A stretch of 64,000 nucleotides of DNA from Streptomyces sp. RKND-216 (GTDB lineage Bacteria > Actinomycetota > Actinomycetes > Streptomycetales > Streptomycetaceae), in NCBI RefSeq assembly GCF_004795255.1, contig NZ_SSBQ01000002.1, forward strand, positions 2,933,501-2,997,500, given 5' to 3'. Positions within the stretch are counted from its first letter, which is position 1, and each line of letters starts with the position of its first letter. Shown in pieces: positions 1 to 8,825 of this stretch. The notes below the pieces were generated by a model. That model saw nothing but the letters and a program-made list of their open reading frames with translations, was not told the origin of the DNA and ran no database searches. The position numbers were made by a program, and so were the translations under genes.

Positions 1-2
1 CC

Positions 3-884
3 CGCGAGGGCGCCGCGATCCGCGAACGCGTCGGCTACATGCCGGAACACGACTGCCTGCCGCCCGACGTCTCGGCCACCGAGTTCGTCGTCCACATGGC
101 ACGGATGTCCGGCCTCCCCGCCACCGCGGCCCGCGAGCGCACCGCCGACACCCTGCGCCACGTCGGTCTCTACGAGGAGCGCTACCGCGCCATGGGCGGC
201 TACTCGACCGGCATGAAGCAGCGGGTCAAACTCGCCCAGGCCCTCGTCCACGACCCTCAGCTCGTCCTGCTCGACGAGCCCACCAACGGGCTCGACCCCG
301 TCGGCCGGGACGACATGCTCGGCCTCATCCGCCGCGTCCACACCGACTTCGGCATCTCCGTGCTGGTCACCTCGCACCTGCTCGGCGAACTGGAACGCAC
401 CTGCGACCACGTCGTCGTCATCGATGGCGGAACGCTTCTGCGCTCCTCCTCCACCGCCGATTTCACCCAGAGCACCGCCTCGCTGGCCGTCGAGGTCACC
501 GACACCGACACCCACCCCGACGGCACCGCCGCACTCCGCGACGCCCTCGCCAAGGCCGGACTCACCGTCCACGCCCCCGGTGCGCCGGGAGCCCCCGGCA
601 GCGGACACCTGCTGCTGGTCGACGTCGTCGACGGCGCCACGCACGATGTCGTCCGCGACGCCGTCGCCGACCTCGGCATCGGCCTGATCCGCATGGAACA
701 GCGCCGCCACCGCATCGCCGAGGTCTTCACCGAGAGCCCCGAACAGCACGCCGAAAGGCCCTCCGGTTCACACCCCGGCCGGAACACCGGGCAGGACACC
801 GGCCCCGCCCCCGGCACCGACACGCGCACGCCCGAATTCGCGGCGGCCCGCCCGCAGGAAGGACACAGCGGCGATGTCGCCTGA
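3..884 (+). CDS. ABC transporter ATP-binding protein (5' end missing)
   Basis: This is the C-terminal part of an ABC ATPase; the frame is open from the window edge, so the Walker A region lies upstream. Visible are the Q-loop region leading into VGYMPEHDCL, the signature YSTGMKQRV, Walker B LVLLDEPTNGLD and the H-loop His in TSH. After the ATPase core comes a regulatory tail of the kind seen in DrrA/CcmA-like exporters, ending in a Pro/Gly/Thr-rich stretch of about 50 residues. It should energise the ABC-2 permease encoded immediately downstream, whose start overlaps this gene by 11 bases. Substrate cannot be told from the sequence. Confidence 0.9.
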   Translation, partial: REGAAIRERVGYMPEHDCLPPDVSATEFVVHMARMSGLPATAARERTADTLRHVGLYEERYRAMGGYSTGMKQRVKLAQALVHDPQLVLLDEPTNGLDPVGRDDMLGLIRRVHTDFGISVLVTSHLLGELERTCDHVVVIDGGTLLRSSSTADFTQSTASLAVEVTDTDTHPDGTAALRDALAKAGLTVHAPGAPGAPGSGHLLLVDVVDGATHDVVRDAVADLGIGLIRMEQRRHRIAEVFTESPEQHAERPSGSHPGRNTGQDTGPAPGTDTRTPEFAAARPQEGHSGDVA

Positions 885-1800
885 GACCCGAAACCCCACC
901 CCCGCTTCCGCGCCTGCTTCCGCCCCCGCGGCGGACGTGATCCACAACATCGGCTACCGCCACTACGACGGCCCGCGCCTCGGCCGCGCCTACGCCCGCC
1001 GGTCGCTGTTCGTCCACTCGCTGCGCGGCGCCTACGGCCTCGGTCGGACGGCCAAGTCCAAGGTCCTGCCGATGATCCTGGCGGCCTCGATGGCCTTCCC
1101 GACCCTCATCATGGTCGCCGTCACCGTCGTCACCGGCGCCGGCGAACTCCCCGTCGCCTACACCGAGTACGCCCTGTTCCTGCAGCCCGTCGTCGGCATC
1201 TTCGTCGCCGCCGCCGCACCCCAGGCCGTCTCCCTCGACCTGCGGTTCAAGACCACACCCCTGTACTTCTCCCGCCCCATCGAACGCCGCGACTACGTGA
1301 GCGCCAAGTACGCCGCCCTCACCGCCGCGCTGTTCGTCTTCACCGCCACCCCGGTGCTCCTGCTGTACGTCGGTGCCCTGCTCGCCAAGCTCGACTTCAC
1401 CGACCAGACCCTCGGGTTCGCCAAGGGCCTCCTGTTCTCCGCCCTGTTCGCCGCTCTGCACGCCGGAATCGGCCTCTTCCTCGCTGCCCTCACCCCGCGC
1501 CGCGGCTTCGGCATCGCCACCGTCATCGCCGTGCTGACCATCCCCTACATGCTGGTCTCCGCACTCCAGGGCACCGCCTACGGCCAGAACGCCCCCGAAC
1601 TCATCGGCTGGCTCGGCCTCGGCTCCCCCGGCACTCTCATGGCCGGCTTCCAGCAGGCCGTACTCGGCGGCCCCTCCGCCTTCCCCGGCGCCGTCGACCT
1701 GACCGCCGCCGAAGGCACCGGCTACGTGCTGCTCATCGCCGTCCTGATCGCCGGCACCTATGCCCTCCTGCTGCGCCGCTACCGAAAGGCCGGGCTGTGA
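874..1800 (+). CDS. ABC-2 type transporter permease
   Basis: A 308-residue membrane protein with about six hydrophobic segments, the first around residues 65-85 and the last at residues 280-300, followed by a short basic tail. An N-terminal cytoplasmic stretch of about 60 residues with many Tyr and Arg precedes the first segment. It overlaps the ATPase gene before it by 11 bases and the next ATPase gene by 4 bases (GTGA), so all four transporter genes look translationally coupled. It is the likely membrane partner of the upstream ATPase. Substrate unknown; two pairs in one operon suggests either one heteromeric exporter or two related ones. Confidence 0.85.
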   Translation: MSPETRNPTPASAPASAPAADVIHNIGYRHYDGPRLGRAYARRSLFVHSLRGAYGLGRTAKSKVLPMILAASMAFPTLIMVAVTVVTGAGELPVAYTEYALFLQPVVGIFVAAAAPQAVSLDLRFKTTPLYFSRPIERRDYVSAKYAALTAALFVFTATPVLLLYVGALLAKLDFTDQTLGFAKGLLFSALFAALHAGIGLFLAALTPRRGFGIATVIAVLTIPYMLVSALQGTAYGQNAPELIGWLGLGSPGTLMAGFQQAVLGGPSAFPGAVDLTAAEGTGYVLLIAVLIAGTYALLLRRYRKAGL

Positions 1801-2714
1801 CCACCCTCCAGATCGACCACGTCTCCCGCTGGTACGGCAACGTCGTCGCCGTCAACGACATCACCATGACGATCGGCCCCGGCGTGACCGGCCTGCTCGG
1901 CCCCAACGGCGCGGGCAAGTCCACCCTCATCCATATGATGAGCGGCTTCCTCCCGCCCTCCAGCGGCACCGTCACCCTCGACGGCGCCACCGTCTGGCGC
2001 AACCAGGACGTCTACCGCGAGATCGGGCTCGTCCCCGAGCGCGAGGGCATGTACGACTACCTCACCGGCGGCGAGTTCGTTCTCGCCAACGCCGAACTGC
2101 ACCGCCTCCGCGACCCGCGCGCCGCCGCCCGCAACGCGCTGGCCACCGTGGAGATGGAACACGCCGCCGACCGCCGCATCAGCACCTACAGCAAGGGCAT
2201 GCGGCAGCGCGTCAAGATGGCGTCCGCGCTCGTCCACGACCCGTCCGTCCTGCTGCTCGACGAGCCGTTCAACGGCATGGACCCCCGCCAGCGCATGCAG
2301 CTCATGACCCTCCTGCGGCAGATGGGCGACCAGGGCCGCACCGTGCTCTTCTCCTCCCACATCCTGGAGGAGGTCGAGCAACTGGCCTCGCACATCGAGG
2401 TGGTGGTCGCGGGACGGCACGCCGCCAGCGGCAACTTCCGCAAGATCCGCCGCCTGATGACCGACCGCCCGCACCGCTACCTCGTCCGCTCCAGCGACGA
2501 CCGCGCCCTGGCCGCCGCCCTCATCGCCGACGGCTGCACCTCCGGCATCGCGTTCGACGCCGACGAACGCGCCCTGCGCATCCAGGCCGTCGACTTCACC
2601 CGCTTCACCGAGCTGCTCCCCCGCGTCGCGCGGCAGCACGGCATCCGGCTCCAGGAGGTCTCGCCCTCGGACGAGTCCCTGGAAAGCGTCTTCTCCTACC
2701 TCGTCGCGGCCTGA
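1797..2714 (+). CDS. ABC transporter ATP-binding protein
   Basis: A complete 305-residue ABC ATPase. Walker A is GPNGAGKST near residue 38, the signature is YSKGMRQRVK near residue 128, Walker B is VLLLDEPFNGMD and the H-loop is SSHILEEVE. The last 90 residues form a regulatory extension. The start is GTG at 1797, overlapping the stop of the preceding permease gene by four bases. The D-loop reads FNGMDPRQ rather than the usual TNGLDP, which also separates it from the first ATPase of the operon. Its partner is probably the following permease. Confidence 0.92.
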   Translation: MTTLQIDHVSRWYGNVVAVNDITMTIGPGVTGLLGPNGAGKSTLIHMMSGFLPPSSGTVTLDGATVWRNQDVYREIGLVPEREGMYDYLTGGEFVLANAELHRLRDPRAAARNALATVEMEHAADRRISTYSKGMRQRVKMASALVHDPSVLLLDEPFNGMDPRQRMQLMTLLRQMGDQGRTVLFSSHILEEVEQLASHIEVVVAGRHAASGNFRKIRRLMTDRPHRYLVRSSDDRALAAALIADGCTSGIAFDADERALRIQAVDFTRFTELLPRVARQHGIRLQEVSPSDESLESVFSYLVAA

Positions 2715-2728
2715 AAGGAGCAGACGAC

Positions 2729-3457
2729 ATGAGCAACCTCTACGACCCCACGGTCGCCCGCCTCACCTTCCGGGCCCTCCTCGGCCGCAAACGCGGCCTC
2801 ATCCTCACGGCCCTGCCCGCGCTGCTCCTCCTCGTCGCCGTCCTCGTACGCGTCCTGGTCGGCGCCGACGACCAGCTGACCGCCGAGCTCCTCGGCGGCT
2901 TCGCCCTCTCCGCGATGGTCCCGCTCATCGGCGTCATCGCCGGCACCGGAGCCATCGGCCCGGAGATCGACGACGGCTCCGTCGTCTACCTGCTCGCGAA
3001 GCCGCTCAAGCGCTCCACCATCATCCTCACCAAGCTGTACGTCGCCGTCGGGGTCACCGTCGCCTTCTCGGCGGTGCCCACGCTGCTGGCCGGCTTCGTC
3101 CTCAACGGCAACAGCCAGCAGCTCGCGGTCGCGTACGCCGTCGCCGCCGCCGTCGGCTCCCTCGCCTACAGCGCGCTGTTCCTGCTGCTCGGCGTCGTCA
3201 CCCGGCACGCCGTCGTCATCGGCCTGGTCTACGCCCTGGTCTGGGAGGCCGTCGTCGGCAACATCATCGCCGGCGCCCTCACCCTGTCCGTCCAGCAGTG
3301 GTCCCTCGCCGTCGCGCAGGAGATCGGCGGTGAAGGCCTCGTCACGTCCGAGGTCGGCCTGACGCTCGCGGTGATCCTGCTCGCGGTCGTCACGGTGGGC
3401 GGCACCTGGTGGGCCGGACAGAAGCTCCGCAGCCTCACCCTCGCGGGCGAGCAGTAA
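2729..3457 (+). CDS. ABC-2 type transporter permease
   Basis: A 242-residue membrane protein with about six hydrophobic segments (roughly residues 25-45, 55-75, 105-125, 135-155, 158-180 and 215-235). The motif AIGPEIDDGSVVYLLAKPLKRS between segments two and three is typical of the ABC-2 family, in which it sits on the cytoplasmic side. The ATG at 2729 follows an AAAGGAG ribosome site. It closes the four-gene transporter operon, just ahead of a strong hairpin. Confidence 0.87.
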   Translation: MSNLYDPTVARLTFRALLGRKRGLILTALPALLLLVAVLVRVLVGADDQLTAELLGGFALSAMVPLIGVIAGTGAIGPEIDDGSVVYLLAKPLKRSTIILTKLYVAVGVTVAFSAVPTLLAGFVLNGNSQQLAVAYAVAAAVGSLAYSALFLLLGVVTRHAVVIGLVYALVWEAVVGNIIAGALTLSVQQWSLAVAQEIGGEGLVTSEVGLTLAVILLAVVTVGGTWWAGQKLRSLTLAGEQ

Positions 3458-3482
3458 CCCCCTCCGGCACGTTCCCGGTCGG

Positions 3483-3528
3483 CCGACGCCGGGGACCGCG
3501 ACACCTACCGTCGCGGCCCCGGCGTCGG
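3483..3528. terminator. bidirectional hairpin terminator
   Basis: Arms 3483-3502 and 3510-3528 pair over 19 base pairs with one bulged A at 3495 and a 7-base loop. It lies between the convergent transporter operon and the HTH gene and overlaps the last codons of the latter. No T-run follows, as is usual for GC-rich actinobacterial terminators. Confidence 0.7.
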
Positions 3529-4503
3529 TCGTTCCTCCGCGCGCACGGGCCGGTCCGCACGGGGTCTTCTGCTCGCGCGGAACAGCTCGAAGCCCACACG
3601 TTCCGGCTCGGGCGGCGGTGCGAGGACGGCCGCCCCCTCCGCCCGGCACTCGGGACACAAGTCCCCCTCCGTGCCCGGCCTCGGCGTGAAGAGCAACGAC
3701 TGGGTGTGCTCGCCCCGGCACTCCCGCATCCGGGCCACCCTCGGCTCCGGGCGCGGTGCGGCCGGAACGGCGGGCGGCACGTCCGGCAGCGCGTGCCGCA
3801 ACCGCCAGCGCAGCACACCCACCGGCGAACGCACGTCGCCGCCCAGCCCTGCCGTCAGCGTCCGGCGGATCTCCTCGGCGCTCAAGTCGCTCTGCAGCCA
3901 CGGCACCAGGAGCGGCGCCAGGTCGCGGATCACCCGTGCGGGCATCGCCAGACGGCGGTCCGCGAACACCAGCGTCTGCAGGAACGCCTCGGCCGCCGCC
4001 CGCCGCCGGCCTCCTGGTTCGCGTGCGCCCGGTGCCTGTTCGCCCGATGCCTGCTCGGTGGTTCGGGTGGTGTTCTCCCTGATGTTCTTCCTTGGTTGAC
4101 GGCCGTCCGTCCGGCCCGTCGGCTCACCGACGGCCGGAGAACCGGCACCCGGCGGCGACGGCTCGGTGCCGTGCTCCCGACCGTCCCGCAACGCCAGCGC
4201 CTCCGCAGGCGTCAGCACGACGTTGGACACCAGCTGCACGGTCCGGAACCGGCCACTCTCGACCCGCACCCGCCACTCGTGGACGTAGCCCTCGTCGAGC
4301 AACTCGCGCTTGGCGCGCTGGAACGCGGTCTTCCGGATACCGGCCCGGCGGGCCGTCTCACTGAGGCACTGCCGGTCGTCGGCCGTGAGGGAGAGCTGCC
4401 ACGTCAGCAGCGTCTTGGCCGCCGGGGACAGGCGGGGATGGCGCACGATGGTGTGCGGGATCTGCGTGAAGGCACGTGGGGGCGCGTTAACATTCCGGAG
4501 CAT
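3505..4503 (-). CDS. helix-turn-helix (winged) protein, replication/regulatory type
   Basis: A 332-residue cytoplasmic protein. Residues 8-100 read as a winged helix (VRHPRLSPAAKTLLTWQLSL, then SETARRAGIRKTAFQRAKREL), a type common in Streptomyces helix-turn-helix proteins. The middle is a charged, Pro/Gly-rich linker; the C-terminal third contains a paired-cysteine motif (LCPECRAEG, near residue 290) that could bind zinc. An in-frame ORF reaches back to 4608, but the ATG at 4503 is preceded by an AGGAG at the right distance and is the better start. Target genes unknown. Confidence 0.65.
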   Translation of the reverse strand: MLRNVNAPPRAFTQIPHTIVRHPRLSPAAKTLLTWQLSLTADDRQCLSETARRAGIRKTAFQRAKRELLDEGYVHEWRVRVESGRFRTVQLVSNVVLTPAEALALRDGREHGTEPSPPGAGSPAVGEPTGRTDGRQPRKNIRENTTRTTEQASGEQAPGAREPGGRRRAAAEAFLQTLVFADRRLAMPARVIRDLAPLLVPWLQSDLSAEEIRRTLTAGLGGDVRSPVGVLRWRLRHALPDVPPAVPAAPRPEPRVARMRECRGEHTQSLLFTPRPGTEGDLCPECRAEGAAVLAPPPEPERVGFELFRASRRPRADRPVRAEERPTPGPRR

Positions 4504-4659
4504 CCAGGGACTCCTGTGAAGTCTTTCGTGGGTGTAGGGCCCCGGCCGGTGCTGTAACACCGGCTGGGGACCGCCTCTTTCGGTCGAGGCGACCCCGTCG
4601 ATGGGCACACTACCTCCTCTTGTGACCGTGTGATGACCGCTCGTTGCGCAGTGTGATAA

Positions 4660-5097
4660 TCACTCCCATGCCCGCAGGTGGGCCCACACGGTCTTGCCGA
4701 TCTCCCGGTCGCGCACGCCCCACCCGTCGGAGAACGCCGCCACCAGCGCGAGCCCGCGCCCCGACTCGGCGGCGCCGCCCGGGTCTTCGGGCACCCACGC
4801 GGGCGGCCATCGGTCGCCCGCGTCCGACACCTCGACGGTCAGCAACTTCGCCAGGTCGTACGTCACCCGCAGCTCGACCAGCCGACCCGGCACGAGGCCG
4901 TGCCGCACGGCGTTGGTGACCAGCTCCGAGACGACCAACTCCGCCGAGGCCACCCCGTCCTCCCCCACGCCCCACTCCGTCAGCACGTCCACGACGTGAT
5001 GCCGGGCCGCCGTGACGCTGCGCGGCGTCGACGGATACCGCCGCCACCACACGAACGACGCGACGGCGGGAGAGGTCTCATCACTTTCCGGATTCAT
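4660..5097 (-). CDS. anti-sigma-factor-like ATP-binding protein (HATPase_c_2)
   Basis: A 145-residue GHKL ATPase of the RsbW/SpoIIAB type. The N-box SELVTNAVRHG near residue 65, the G1-like motif DAGDRWPP and the G2 motif GRGLALVAAFSDGWG are visible. Such small ATPases are abundant in Streptomyces and typically stand beside Scr1-type regulators and DUF397 proteins, as here (genes at 5220 and 6031, divergently placed), in WhiJ-like loci. The ATG at 5097 (MNPESDE) is preferred over in-frame upstream starts because homologues begin close to the domain. Binding partner unknown. Confidence 0.8.
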   Translation of the reverse strand: MNPESDETSPAVASFVWWRRYPSTPRSVTAARHHVVDVLTEWGVGEDGVASAELVVSELVTNAVRHGLVPGRLVELRVTYDLAKLLTVEVSDAGDRWPPAWVPEDPGGAAESGRGLALVAAFSDGWGVRDREIGKTVWAHLRAWE

Positions 5098-5219
5098 GTC
5101 ACCAGATTCGCCACGAGCGGCTACGTTCGGTAGTAGTCGCATGTCAACGGGGTCGATCGTTGAGCCCGACCCGGCCCGCGTTGAGAGGCGTTGAGACGAG
5201 TTGAAGGGGGTGAGCGCGG

Positions 5220-6034
5220 ATGGCACCCGGCATGAAGGTGGTCTCCCCGGCCAGCCAGTACTTCGCGGAGGTCCTGCGGCTGCTGCGGGTCAGGGCCGGC
5301 CTGTCCCAGAACGAACTGGGCACACGCATGAACTACACCGGCGCAGCCGTCAGCGCGGTCGAGACCTGCGCCAAACCGGCCACCGACGGCTTCATCGACG
5401 CCGCCGAACACGCCCTGGACGCCGGAGGCGTCATCAGCGCGGCGGCAAAGCATCTCCGTCTGGAGCGGTACCCCGAGTATTTCCAAGGCTTCGTGCAACT
5501 TGAACAGGACGCCTTGAGCGTCATGTCCTGGTGCACACAAGTGATCGACGGCCTTCTTCAGACGGAGGGTTACGCGCGCGAAGTTCTCCGCTGTGGATTC
5601 CCGCCACTGGACGAAGACGAGATCGACAGGCTCATTGCTGCGCGTATGGAGCGCGCGGCCCTGCTGACGCGGAAGCCGGTGTGTGTGGTGGACTCGTCAT
5701 GGAGGAAGGCGCCCTGCGGCGTAGGACCGTAGACGCGAAGGATATGCGGGCACAGTACGAGCACCTGCTCAACTCCGCCTCTCGTCCCAACGTGACGATC
5801 CAGGTCATGCCGTCTGTGAGAGGTATGCATGCTGGCTTGCGTGGACCCATGAAGCTCATCGAGACTGCCGACAGCGAGCGTCTCGCCTACATGGAAGGCA
5901 ACGACCAGAGCACGCTCGTCTCGAAGCCGGACGAGGTCGGAGTGCTGTGCCGTCGCTGTGCGATGATCGGCCGACAAGCCCTCCGTCCGGAGGAATCCCT
6001 AGCCCTGATCGAGCAGTTGGCGGGAGAGCTATGA
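5220..6034 (+). pseudogene. frameshifted XRE/Scr1-family (DUF5753) regulator
   Basis: The first frame gives an XRE-type helix-turn-helix (LRLLRVRAGLSQNELGTRM, residues 18-36) and the first part of DUF5753 (QVIDGLLQTEGYAREVLR), then runs out of frame and stops at 5732. The rest of DUF5753 (VMEEGALRRR to LALIEQLAGEL) continues in another frame to 6034. Around 5691-5700 the sequence GACTCGTCATGG would restore the family motif D-F-V-M-E-E if one T were added. So a one-base deletion near 5693 splits a roughly 270-residue WhiJ-like regulator. It could be a true mutation or a sequencing error. The DUF397 gene overlaps its end by four bases (ATGA). Confidence 0.8.
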
Positions 6035-6264
6035 GCGAGTTGGCGTGGCGCAAGAGCACCTACAGCGACTCGGGTGGAGGCGACTGCGTGGAGGTCGCCG
6101 TCGGGTGGACGAAGAGCAACTACAGCGACTCCAGCGGCGGTGATTGCGTCGAGGTCGCGGCGGGCCAAGTGGCCGTACACGTCCGGGACTCGAAGGACAT
6201 AACCGGGCCGACACTGTGCCTGCCTTCGGACGCCTGGCGCCGCTTCCTCGGCTCGCTCCGGTAG
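6031..6264 (+). CDS. DUF397 protein with duplicated motif
   Basis: A 77-residue protein of the DUF397 family, small partners of Scr1/WhiJ-type regulators. The family motif occurs twice in tandem: WRKSTYSDSGGGDCVEVA (residues 5-22) and WTKSNYSDSSGGDCVEVA (residues 25-42). Normal members carry it once, so the N-terminal half looks duplicated. The C-terminus keeps the usual VHVRDSKD and the final W-R-R-F segment. Its ATG overlaps the stop of the broken regulator gene, indicating translational coupling. Confidence 0.85.
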   Translation: MSELAWRKSTYSDSGGGDCVEVAVGWTKSNYSDSSGGDCVEVAAGQVAVHVRDSKDITGPTLCLPSDAWRRFLGSLR

Positions 6265-6270
6265 GCCCCG

Positions 6271-6708
6271 CTACTTCACCCGCACCGGCCGTTCGAAGAA
6301 CGTCTCCAGGACGACCGTCGCCTGCGTGCCGCTGACGCCCTCGATCTCGTACAGCCGCCGCAGCACGTCCTGCAGTTGACCGGTGGACGCGGTACGCACC
6401 TTCACCAGCACCGACGCGCTGCCCGCGATGACGTGCGCCTCCTGGATCTCGGGCACATCCGCGAACCGTTCGGCCGAATCGCCCATCCAGGACGTCGACT
6501 CGACCATCACGTACGCCAGCACGCCGGCCCCCACGGCCTCCGGGTCCACGTCGACCGTCGTCCGGCGGATCACGCCGCGCTCGCGCAGCTTGCGCACCCT
6601 CTCGTGGGCGGCCCCGGCCGACAGCCCGACGGCCTCGCCCAGCTTGGCGTACGGCGTCAGCGCGTCCCGTTGCAGCTCCGCCAGCAGCGCGCGATCCATC
6701 TCGTCCAC
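6271..6708 (-). CDS. Lrp/AsnC family transcriptional regulator
   Basis: About 145 residues: an N-terminal helix-turn-helix (AKLGEAVGLSAGAAHERVRKLRERGVI) and a C-terminal RAM/ACT-like ligand domain ending in a beta strand (TVVLETFFERPV). The GTG at 6708 has a GGAG four bases upstream; the ATG at 6699 is the alternative. It is divergent from the SMP-30 gene at 6799, so the roughly 90-base spacer probably holds its operator and it likely controls that gene and itself. The effector, perhaps an amino acid, is unknown. Confidence 0.88.
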   Translation of the reverse strand: MDEMDRALLAELQRDALTPYAKLGEAVGLSAGAAHERVRKLRERGVIRRTTVDVDPEAVGAGVLAYVMVESTSWMGDSAERFADVPEIQEAHVIAGSASVLVKVRTASTGQLQDVLRRLYEIEGVSGTQATVVLETFFERPVRVK

Positions 6709-6798
6709 AGTTCTCCGTTCGGTGTTCTTCGCCTTGCACAGTATGACATCCTGCATATCGCACGATCGGGTGATGATGGTTCGGAGGGGGACCTTCCT

Positions 6799-7743
6799 GT
6801 GACGGTAGAACGACTCCCGCTGTACGAGTGTCTCGACGAGCGCTTCCGTACCGGGCGCTGCATGGTCGGCGACGACGAACTGGAGGTCCTGCACACCGGT
6901 TCCCGCTGGGCCGAGGGCCCGCTCTACCTCCCCGCCTGGCGGCAAGTGATCTGGAGCGACATCCCCAACGACCGGATGCTCCGCTGGGACGAGGAGACAG
7001 GAGCGGTCGGCGTCTTCCGCCGCCACGCGGGCCACACCAACGGCAACACTCTCGACGGCGAGGGGCGCCTGATCACCTGTGAACAGGGCAACCGGCGCGT
7101 GACCCGCACCGAGCACGACGGAACGCTCACCGTGCTGGCCGACCGCTGGCAGGGGAAGCGCCTCAACAGCCCCAACGACGCTGCGGTGAAGTCCGACGGC
7201 GCCGTCTACTTCTCCGACCCGGACTTCGGCATCACCAGCGACTACGAAGGCCACCGGGCCGACAGCGAGATCGGCGCGAACCACGTCTACCGCATCGACC
7301 CCGTGACGGGTGGCGTGGAGGTGGTCGCGGACGGCTTCGGCGCGCCGAACGGGCTCGTCTTCTCGGCGGACGAACGGCGGCTCTTCGTCTCCGACACCCG
7401 CGCCGGCTTCATCCGGGTCTTCGACGTGCGCGACGACGGCTCGCTGTCCGACGGCGAGGTCTTCGCCGAAGCGGCGAAGCGGTCGCACGCGCGGTTCGAC
7501 AACCTGCGCTTCGACTCCGCCGGACGGCTCTGGGCCGCTGCCATGAGCGACGGCGTGCACTGCTACGACCCCGACGGCACACTCATCGGCCGCCTCAACG
7601 TGCCGGAACCGGTCTCCAACCTCTCCTTCGGCGGCCCGAAGCGGAACCGGCTCTTCATCACCGCCACGACCTCCCTCTACTCCCTGGTGACCGGCGTGAG
7701 GGGCATCCACCCCACCGGCCCGGGGCGACCGCGGTGGCAGTGA
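6799..7743 (+). CDS. SMP-30/gluconolactonase family lactonase
   Basis: A 314-residue cytoplasmic six-bladed beta-propeller. Family signatures are visible: W-A-E-G-P near residue 38 (metal-binding Glu), RLNSPNDAAVKSDGAVYFSDP near residues 120-140 and DGFGAPNGLVFS near residue 180. Members hydrolyse sugar lactones or related esters using a divalent metal. The GTG start follows GGAGGGGG. Regulation by the divergent Lrp-type gene is likely. The physiological lactone cannot be told from the sequence. Confidence 0.88.
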   Translation: MTVERLPLYECLDERFRTGRCMVGDDELEVLHTGSRWAEGPLYLPAWRQVIWSDIPNDRMLRWDEETGAVGVFRRHAGHTNGNTLDGEGRLITCEQGNRRVTRTEHDGTLTVLADRWQGKRLNSPNDAAVKSDGAVYFSDPDFGITSDYEGHRADSEIGANHVYRIDPVTGGVEVVADGFGAPNGLVFSADERRLFVSDTRAGFIRVFDVRDDGSLSDGEVFAEAAKRSHARFDNLRFDSAGRLWAAAMSDGVHCYDPDGTLIGRLNVPEPVSNLSFGGPKRNRLFITATTSLYSLVTGVRGIHPTGPGRPRWQ

Positions 7744-7771
7744 CGCCGTGAACCGCCGTGGTGAGCCGCCC

Positions 7772-7858
7772 GGGTGCGAGTGCTGGAGGGGCCTCGCACC
7801 CGACGCGGGGGATTCGCGGTGCGGGGCGCCCTGAGGACCGCGCGCCCCGCACCGCGAA
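7772..7858. terminator. double hairpin between convergent genes
   Basis: Two stem-loops in tandem: 7772-7780 pairs with 7793-7801 (9 bp), and 7813-7829 pairs perfectly with 7842-7858 (17 bp, 12-base loop). They sit between the lactonase gene and the convergent minus-strand gene, consistent with bidirectional termination. Confidence 0.75.
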
Positions 7859-7862
7859 GGGG

Positions 7863-8558
7863 TCAGCCCTCCCCGCGTCGTCGGACCGGTTCGACGACGG
7901 TGGCCCGCATGACGTGGTCGAGGTCGGTGCGCATGCCGCGCATCTCCTCACCCATGTCGGCCGTCCGGCGACTCATCTCACAGACCAGCCGCTCGGTGTT
8001 CGCCATGCGCCGGTCGATCCGCTCCATCCGGACCGACATGCGGTGGATCACCGGACCCAGCTCCTGGAACATCGCGCCGATGTCCCCGACGGCCGACTCC
8101 AGCTTGGCCACACGCGGTTCGAGTGCCGACGACACCGGCGCGGCCTCCGCCTCGACGTCGAGCAGGTACGCGCGCACGCGCCGTGCGACCTCGCTGTCCC
8201 GCAGCAGCATCGCCACATTGAGCACCGTGCGACGGGTGTAGAGAGCGAGGCTCCGCTGCCTCTGTGGATAACTCTTTGCGTTTGCGTTTGAGACCCTCAA
8301 GTTGAAGGTCGCAAACTCCTGCAGGTCAGGACCCTGAAGGACGCGGAGACCGTTGTTCTCCAGCTCCTCGCGATGGCGCCTGGCCACGTTGTACACAGCC
8401 TTCTCGCTCACCTCGAAGTACGCGGCGACGTCCCGCGTCGTCGCGTGGAGACCGTCCGGCGCGAGGGCCAGCGTCTTCACCTTGTCGAGGACCTCGACGT
8501 GGTGGCTCATGCCGGAGCGCGCCGAGCGCGACTCCAGCAGGACGGATTCGGAGTACAT
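7863..8558 (-). CDS. phage antirepressor-like DNA-binding protein with coiled coil
   Basis: A 231-residue protein. Residues 18-65 form a helix-turn-helix (TRDVAAYFEVSEKAVYNVARR). Residues 100-130 (YTRRTVLNVAMLLRDSEVARR) resemble the conserved block of Rha/ORF6C-type phage antirepressors. The last 100 residues are a heptad-like coiled coil rich in Met, Glu and Arg. The ATG at 8558 follows GGGAGGGG; a longer in-frame ORF reaches 8606 without a good ribosome site. No other phage genes are near, so it may be domesticated. Function unproven. Confidence 0.6.
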   Translation of the reverse strand: MYSESVLLESRSARSGMSHHVEVLDKVKTLALAPDGLHATTRDVAAYFEVSEKAVYNVARRHREELENNGLRVLQGPDLQEFATFNLRVSNANAKSYPQRQRSLALYTRRTVLNVAMLLRDSEVARRVRAYLLDVEAEAAPVSSALEPRVAKLESAVGDIGAMFQELGPVIHRMSVRMERIDRRMANTERLVCEMSRRTADMGEEMRGMRTDLDHVMRATVVEPVRRRGEG

Positions 8559-8825
8559 GAAGCAACCCCTCCCGGGGCTCATACGGACAGGACGATGACG
8601 CCCCACTCACCCGGGGGCCGATCGGGTGTCCGTATCCAGGAGCCAGGAGCGGAGATCAGCTCATCCGGTCACGTACTGCACCACCGGCGAGAACGGGCTC
8701 GAACCCGCCTCGACCGGCCACCGCCACTTCACACACTCTCGTCGCCACACACTCGGGTCGCCTCCGCGCAGACTGTGCAACGAGCGGACAGTCGTACGGT
8801 TACGCCGCGCGTGTGCGAAGCGTCG

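Noticed and set aside
8664..8720. T-arm-like sequence (GGGTTCGAGCCCG on the minus strand) suggesting a tRNA
   Set aside because: The T stem does not pair properly and no acceptor or anticodon stem can be built around it.
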